A stretch of 9,652 nt of DNA. Source: JBEIDK01 sp040383485. GTDB lineage: Bacteria > Bacteroidota > Bacteroidia > UBA4408. A model generated the notes under the pieces. That model saw only the letters and a program-made list of their open reading frames with translations. It made no database searches and was not told the DNA's origin. Positions 6,347 through 9,652 of the stretch are shown piece by piece (position 1 is the first letter of the stretch; every line of letters starts with the position of its first letter). The position numbers and the translations under genes are program-made. The stretch is taken from the NCBI GenBank assembly GCA_040383485.1, contig JBEIDK010000127.1, forward strand, positions 1 through 9,652. Reading direction: 5' to 3'.

Positions 6347-7063
6347 ATGTCAAAAAACATTTTAATAGTCGATAATCAACATGAAGATTGTCTTGAAATT
6401 GAAGCTAAGATAAAGGCAGTTTATCCGAGTGCCAGCATTAAATTAGCGTACGATGGTGTGCAGGTATTAAATAGTTTAGAAGAAGAAATTCCCGACTTTA
6501 TAATTATGGACCTTGACATGCCAAATCTTAATGGTCTTGAAACAACAAAAATCCTTACGAGTAACTACCCTCAAATTAATGTAATTATTATATCATCAAG
6601 AAAAACAGAAGGAGAACTTCTGCAAATGATTAGTTTGGGCGCTAGGGGTTTTATTGAAAAGGGCTGCTCAAGCCAAACATATTGGGCAGCAACAGAATCT
6701 ATTTTGAATGGAAAGCTTTTCTTTTCTGAGGTAGTTTTGGGGAGATACATTCCACGCAATAAATACGAGCTTGATACTGAAAGTAATGTTGGTATTGAAA
6801 TAGATAATGAAAGTACAGAAAAATCAAAAAGGTCACCTTTGTCTTATGGTATTGCAAATGATGATTTGCGCGTATTAAAATACATTTGTGATGATTTGAC
6901 AAATAAGGTAATTGCTACAAAATTATTTATACACCAACGCGGAATAGAGTATAAAGTCACAAAACTTTTTAAATTAACAGGCACTGCTAACCGCCATGAA
7001 TTAAAGGCGTTTGCGCTTAAAAATGGTTGGCACAAGGATGGTTCATTTGATAAAATTACTTAG
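6347..7063 (+). CDS. NarL/LuxR-like response regulator with atypical HTH domain
   Basis: A 238-residue two-component regulator. Residues 3-120 form a receiver domain: D9 in the acidic pocket (NILIVDNQ, where the usual second acidic residue is N10), phosphoacceptor D55 in IIMDLDMPNLNGLE, S83/S84 in the switch position (VIIISSR), and K105 in FIEKGC. An acidic linker (about 139-158) leads to a C-terminal domain (about 168-230) with the LuxR/NarL layout: DDLRVLKYICDDLTNKVIATKLFIHQRGIEYKVTKLFKLTGTANRHELKAFALKNGW. The LTxREREVL start and the ERTVExHxxNI recognition helix are strongly altered (HQRGIEYKV), so DNA specificity may be unusual. No histidine kinase is in the window, so the partner must be elsewhere. 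Immediately downstream lie palindromes and a terminator, then the RHS-type cluster it may control. Confidence 0.88.
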   Translation: MSKNILIVDNQHEDCLEIEAKIKAVYPSASIKLAYDGVQVLNSLEEEIPDFIIMDLDMPNLNGLETTKILTSNYPQINVIIISSRKTEGELLQMISLGARGFIEKGCSSQTYWAATESILNGKLFFSEVVLGRYIPRNKYELDTESNVGIEIDNESTEKSKRSPLSYGIANDDLRVLKYICDDLTNKVIATKLFIHQRGIEYKVTKLFKLTGTANRHELKAFALKNGWHKDGSFDKIT

Positions 7064-7070
7064 ATTTTTC

Positions 7071-7086
7071 TTTCGGTACACCGAAA
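7071..7086. promoter_or_regulatory. Palindromic operator-like site 1
   Basis: TTTCGGTACACCGAAA, with perfect 7-bp arms around a 2-base centre, starts seven bases after the response-regulator stop. With sites at 7163 and 7185 it defines the shared motif TTTCGGTATACCGAAA. The two-base centre is too tight for a normal RNA hairpin loop, which favours a protein-binding dyad over a terminator. Confidence 0.55.
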
Positions 7087-7116
7087 AATTCAACATCAAA
7101 AAGCAATAATTTTTAT

Positions 7117-7157
7117 ACCTAGAAGCCTTTATAAAAAGGAGCTTCTAGGTTCTTTTT
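7117..7157 (+). terminator. Rho-independent terminator after the response regulator
   Basis: ACCTAGAAGC at 7117-7126 pairs perfectly with GCTTCTAGGT at 7141-7150. The stem can extend by CTTT/AAAG past a two-base bulge, leaving an ATAA loop. TCTTTTT follows at 7151-7157. It ends the regulator transcript and separates it from the 7244 cluster, which therefore needs its own promoter. Confidence 0.85.
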
Positions 7158-7162
7158 CACCC

Positions 7163-7178
7163 TTTTGGTATACCGAAA
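7163..7178. promoter_or_regulatory. Palindromic operator-like site 2
   Basis: TTTTGGTATACCGAAA, centred on the 8-bp palindrome GGTATACC, has one mismatch in the left arm compared with TTTCGGTATACCGAAA. Its centre is 22 bp from that of site 3, about two helical turns, so proteins on both sites would face the same side of the DNA. It lies just upstream of where the -33 element should be. Confidence 0.55.
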
Positions 7179-7184
7179 ATTTTC

Positions 7185-7200
7185 TTTCGGTATACAATTT
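7185..7200. promoter_or_regulatory. Operator-like half-site 3 abutting the -7 box
   Basis: TTTCGGTATACAATTT: the left 11 bases match the motif exactly and the right arm is degenerate. The 13 bases TTTTCTTTCGGTA (7180-7192) are identical to 7066-7078 at site 1. It sits in the spacer directly before TATATTTG. Confidence 0.5.
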
Positions 7201-7208
7201 TATATTTG
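7201..7208 (+). promoter_or_regulatory. Candidate -7 box for the RHS-type cluster
   Basis: TATATTTG is an exact match to TAnnTTTG, 36 bases before the ATG at 7244. No TTTG lies at the proper distance upstream; that position is AATTTTC between sites 2 and 3. A good -7 with a poor -33, next to tandem dyads, is typical of an activator-dependent promoter, although repression by occlusion is equally possible. Confidence 0.5.
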
Positions 7209-7243
7209 TTTTTATAGTTTCTTAGTTTGAAAATTTTACTAAC

Positions 7244-7735
7244 ATGAAAAACATTAAAGCCATAATTCTGACATTATCAATTTCGTTTACTTTCTTTTTT
7301 GCAAGCGCACAAACCAATATTAGATACCGATATGATGATGCTGGCAATAGAATTTTTAGGGGGATTTATAGTTATGACCCAATTGAAGATGATAATTCAA
7401 ATAACGGCGATGGCTCCGGACGCTATGCAAATACCGACCCGAAAGTTGATGAAGAAAAGATTGACAGCAATGCTTTAAAAATACAAAATGATTGGGGTGT
7501 AAAAGTATTTCCAAATCCAACTCAGTATGAAGTGAATGTAAATCTTTCAACATCAAAAAATTTGGAATCGAACATTAAAATCGAACTCTTGGATGCCAGT
7601 GCAAGAGTGATTACTAGCAAAGTTGTAAACCAACTAAATAACAAGATTGACCTTAGTACTCATAAAATTGGAATATACTTTATAAGAGTAACCTATAGTG
7701 GTAAATCACTCATTTACAAAATAGAAAAAATATAA
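7244..7735 (+). CDS. Small secreted protein with one YD motif and a T9SS type A sorting domain
   Basis: A 163-residue protein. Residues 1-23 are a signal peptide (MKNIKAIILTLSISFTFFFASAQ). Directly after it comes one YD-type motif, NIRYRYDDAGNRIFRG (25-40), the signature of RHS/YD-repeat proteins. Then follows an acidic, asparagine-rich low-complexity linker (about 43-70). The T9SS sorting domain starts at VKVFPNPTQYEVNVNL (about 86) and ends with IGIYFIRVTYSGKSLIYKIEKI. There is no room for a full RHS shell, which needs many YD repeats, so it is either a small accessory of the RHS protein encoded two genes on or a collapsed RHS gene. Clean signal and sorting ends argue for a functional small protein. 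The downstream gene starts 18 bases after the stop, so the two should share a transcript. Confidence 0.85.
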   Translation: MKNIKAIILTLSISFTFFFASAQTNIRYRYDDAGNRIFRGIYSYDPIEDDNSNNGDGSGRYANTDPKVDEEKIDSNALKIQNDWGVKVFPNPTQYEVNVNLSTSKNLESNIKIELLDASARVITSKVVNQLNNKIDLSTHKIGIYFIRVTYSGKSLIYKIEKI

Positions 7736-7753
7736 ATCTTAAAAATATAAAAA

Positions 7754-9205
7754 ATGAAAATGAATCAAAAACTCAAAAAAAATCTGCTTTTACCATTTGC
7801 TTTTATACTAATGGCAATTGCATCAAACGCACAACTAACAGTTACTTTAACACCAAGCAATGTTAATTGCGAAGGATTAAGAACCGGACAAATTACAGCG
7901 AATGTTACAGGTGGAGTACCTCCATATCAATATAAATGGTCAAATAATGAGGCCACACAATCAATATCAAACCTACATGGTGGTTATTACCACTGCTATA
8001 TAGTTGATGCCAGTGGCACTATGGCTGAAAAAGAAATAACGCTAACCGAGCCTGAAGAGTTTAGGATTGTACAATTTGATGCAACTATCTATTCGAACAA
8101 TTATAATACATCTTGTTATAATTGTAATGATGGCGCTATAATTGTTGCAGTTGCAGGAGGCACCCCACCATATACTTATACTTGGAGTGATGGTTCCAAC
8201 TTACAAAATAGAACCAACCTAGTAGCAAAAGATTACCAGCTAGTAGTTACAGATGCCTTCGGTTGCCAAGTTCGTGAGTTGAATAAGGAACTAAGCAGAC
8301 CAGAGCGCGAGGACTGGACTGCAGGAGGTAATGCTAATGCAACAAGTGCAAGCTTTTTGGGTACTACTAACCAAATGCCTCTCCAATTTAAAGCAGGTAA
8401 TAACCTAGGCTTTACTTTAATGCCTAATACTGATGCTTTATTCAATGGTAAAATAGGAATAGGCACAACAACACCAACAGAAAAATTTGAAGTTGCTGGA
8501 GGGAATGCAAAGTTTGGTGCTAATACAACTACTATTGGACAATCTACAGTTGGTTCTTTAAAAGTCCCTTCTTTAGCAAATTCAAGTTCAACAATTAAGC
8601 TTGGCGGATTTGATGCGAGCGGTAATTTAATGGCTCATGATCTTGAAGCTATACGAAAAGAAATGTTTAGATCAATTTGTGATGTTGAAAGCTCTACTGA
8701 TGGTTCAGTGAATAATATGCCAATTATTGCACCTAAAGCAATAATAACTCCTAATAATACTACCTATTTCAACGTGCTTGGCACTTGCAGTAGGCTGTTT
8801 GTCGGCGAAGATGTAAATCTTTTAACAAATGTTCAAAACTTACCTTATTTTAAGGTAAATGGTTCTAGTCATTTTACAGAAGCTATTGGTATTGGTACTG
8901 CACCCATGACAGGCTTTGCCTTGGCAGTTGATGGCACGATAAGAGCACGCGAAGTAAATGTAACAACTACTGGTTGGCCCGATTTTGTATTCGATAAAAA
9001 CTATAAATTAAACACCTTAGAGGATGTAGAAAAATACATCAATGTAAACAAGCATCTTCCTTTTATCCCATCAGCAGCAGATGTTGAAAAGAATGGGGTA
9101 AACATGGCAGATATGCAAAAAATGATGTTGCAACAAATTGAAGAATTAACGCTACAAGTAATTGAACTGAATAAAAAAATAATAGAACTTCAATCAACAA
9201 AGTAA
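7754..9205 (+). CDS. Secreted SprB-repeat protein with tail-fibre-like C-terminal domain
   Basis: A 483-residue protein with a signal peptide (1-26, cut near ASNAQ). Two SprB-type repeats follow: about 28-99 (VNCEGLRTGQITANVTGGVPPYQYKWSN...) and about 118-182 (CYNCNDGAIIVAVAGGTPPYTYTWSDG...). SprB repeats occur in the gliding adhesin SprB and many Bacteroidota surface proteins. Residues 200-250 carry FLGTTNQMPLQFKAGN and IGIGTTTPTEKFEVAG, and IGIGTAPMTGFALAVDG recurs near 378; this is phage tail-fibre-like beta-strand sequence. The end (408-483) has WPDFVFDKNYKLNTLEDVEKY, NKHLPFIPSA and a predicted coiled coil (about 451-481, QQIEELTLQVIELNKK), the conserved C-terminus of Bacteroidota tail-fibre-domain proteins, probably a trimerisation region. 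There is no T9SS tail, so the export route beyond Sec is unclear. A second ATG at 7760 is an alternative start. Confidence 0.85.
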   Translation: MKMNQKLKKNLLLPFAFILMAIASNAQLTVTLTPSNVNCEGLRTGQITANVTGGVPPYQYKWSNNEATQSISNLHGGYYHCYIVDASGTMAEKEITLTEPEEFRIVQFDATIYSNNYNTSCYNCNDGAIIVAVAGGTPPYTYTWSDGSNLQNRTNLVAKDYQLVVTDAFGCQVRELNKELSRPEREDWTAGGNANATSASFLGTTNQMPLQFKAGNNLGFTLMPNTDALFNGKIGIGTTTPTEKFEVAGGNAKFGANTTTIGQSTVGSLKVPSLANSSSTIKLGGFDASGNLMAHDLEAIRKEMFRSICDVESSTDGSVNNMPIIAPKAIITPNNTTYFNVLGTCSRLFVGEDVNLLTNVQNLPYFKVNGSSHFTEAIGIGTAPMTGFALAVDGTIRAREVNVTTTGWPDFVFDKNYKLNTLEDVEKYINVNKHLPFIPSAADVEKNGVNMADMQKMMLQQIEELTLQVIELNKKIIELQSTK

Positions 9206-9255
9206 GCAACCAGCTTTCTCAATTAAGTATTTATTCATTTACAATTCATTCAATT

Positions 9256-9652
9256 ATGAAAAAACTAATAGTTATTATAGTATGTTTTTTTACTAACTAT
9301 ATTTATGCCCAAAATCAATCCATACTTAATATTAATACAAATATTGGTAATGGGCAATACAAAGCGCGCGATGAAGTTAAAGTTACCAATGGTAATATTG
9401 TACCTTCGGGCACTGGTGAAGCTCATTTGTTTATAGACCCTAATTTAATCGTTCCAACCAATTATGTTTCAAGCTCAGGTGGTTCAGGAGGTGGTCCAAG
9501 TAGTAATAGTCCTGGTGATATGCCAGCTACTAACTATACTGTTGATTATTCCTTACCTAATATCCCTTTCGAGGGTGGACTAGACGTTTCTGGCTCAGGT
9601 GCATTAGTTTATAACTTACCCATTTATACGCCTGTTGGCATTAATAAAATGG
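9256..9652 (+). CDS. N-terminus of a probable large RHS/SpvB-like surface protein (3' end missing)
   Basis: The frame opens at ATG 9256, 50 bases after the preceding stop, and is still open at the window edge (132 codons). Residues 1-19 are a signal peptide (MKKLIVIIVCFFTNYIYAQ). The segment NGQYKARDEVKVTNGNIVPS, then AHLFIDPNLI, resembles the lead-in of Bacteroidota RHS proteins. A serine/glycine linker (SSSGGSGGGPSSNS) follows. The last visible part, VSGSGALVYNLPIYTPVGINKM, matches the entry of SpvB/RHS shell domains (SGAAxYxIPIxxPxGxxGM). Such proteins usually continue for 1000-2500 residues with YD repeats and a variable C-terminal toxin or core region, none of which is in view. The YD motif in the first gene of the cluster supports this reading. 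It is probably co-transcribed from the promoter at 7201. Confidence 0.75.
   Translation, partial: MKKLIVIIVCFFTNYIYAQNQSILNINTNIGNGQYKARDEVKVTNGNIVPSGTGEAHLFIDPNLIVPTNYVSSSGGSGGGPSSNSPGDMPATNYTVDYSLPNIPFEGGLDVSGSGALVYNLPIYTPVGINKM

Noticed and set aside
7071..7086. Site 1 palindrome as the terminator of the response regulator
   Set aside because: A 7-bp stem with a two-base centre gives an impossible RNA loop unless several pairs open, no T-tract follows, and a much better terminator lies at 7117-7157.
9178..9255. Separate promoter for the RHS gene between 9205 and 9256
   Set aside because: No TAnnTTTG-like box with a spaced TTTG is visible in the short gap, so co-transcription from 7201 is the simpler reading.

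Overview
The window is AT-rich DNA that reads as Bacteroidota, most likely a Chitinophagales/Sphingobacteriales-like member. Three predicted surface or secreted proteins end in the YPNP...G(I)Y type A sorting domain of the type IX secretion system (T9SS). The putative promoters fit the Bacteroidota TTTG / TAnnTTTG pattern, and start codons lack clear Shine-Dalgarno sequences. Every convincing gene is on the + strand. No species can be named from the sequence alone.

Layout. (1) 2-1372 is the 3' part of a secreted beta-propeller-like repeat protein that enters from the left edge. (2) 1589-3313 is recJ, a complete single-strand DNA exonuclease. (3) 3368-4771 is a LamG-domain T9SS cargo protein, followed after 13 bases by (4) 4785-5417, a hybrid-binding-domain RNase H that seems to start at GTG. 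(5) 5418-6346 holds no intact recognised gene. It contains hairpin-forming REP-like sequence, a 36-residue remnant resembling the C-terminus of a REP-associated (IS200-like/RAYT) transposase, an element with 11-bp perfect inverted ends, a doubtful 55-codon ORF, then very AT-rich DNA with small dyads. (6) 6347-7063 is a NarL-like response regulator with an atypical HTH, followed by a strong intrinsic terminator. (7) 7244-9652 is a three-gene cluster: a small secreted protein with one YD motif and a T9SS domain, a protein with two SprB repeats and a tail-fibre-like C-terminus, and the N-terminus of a probable large RHS/SpvB-like surface protein that runs off the right edge.

The most interesting structure is the 180-bp gap between the response regulator and the RHS cluster. 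It carries a palindrome, TTTCGGTATACCGAAA, in three versions: one nearly perfect, one with a single arm mismatch, and one half-site. Two copies lie 22 bp apart (about two helical turns), and the last abuts a perfect TATATTTG -7 box with no good -33 element. This looks like an activator-dependent promoter, and the adjacent orphan response regulator is the obvious but untested candidate regulator. If so, this is a regulator plus RHS-surface-protein module.

recJ and the RNase H are nucleic-acid housekeeping genes. The other proteins are exported and probably act at the cell surface.
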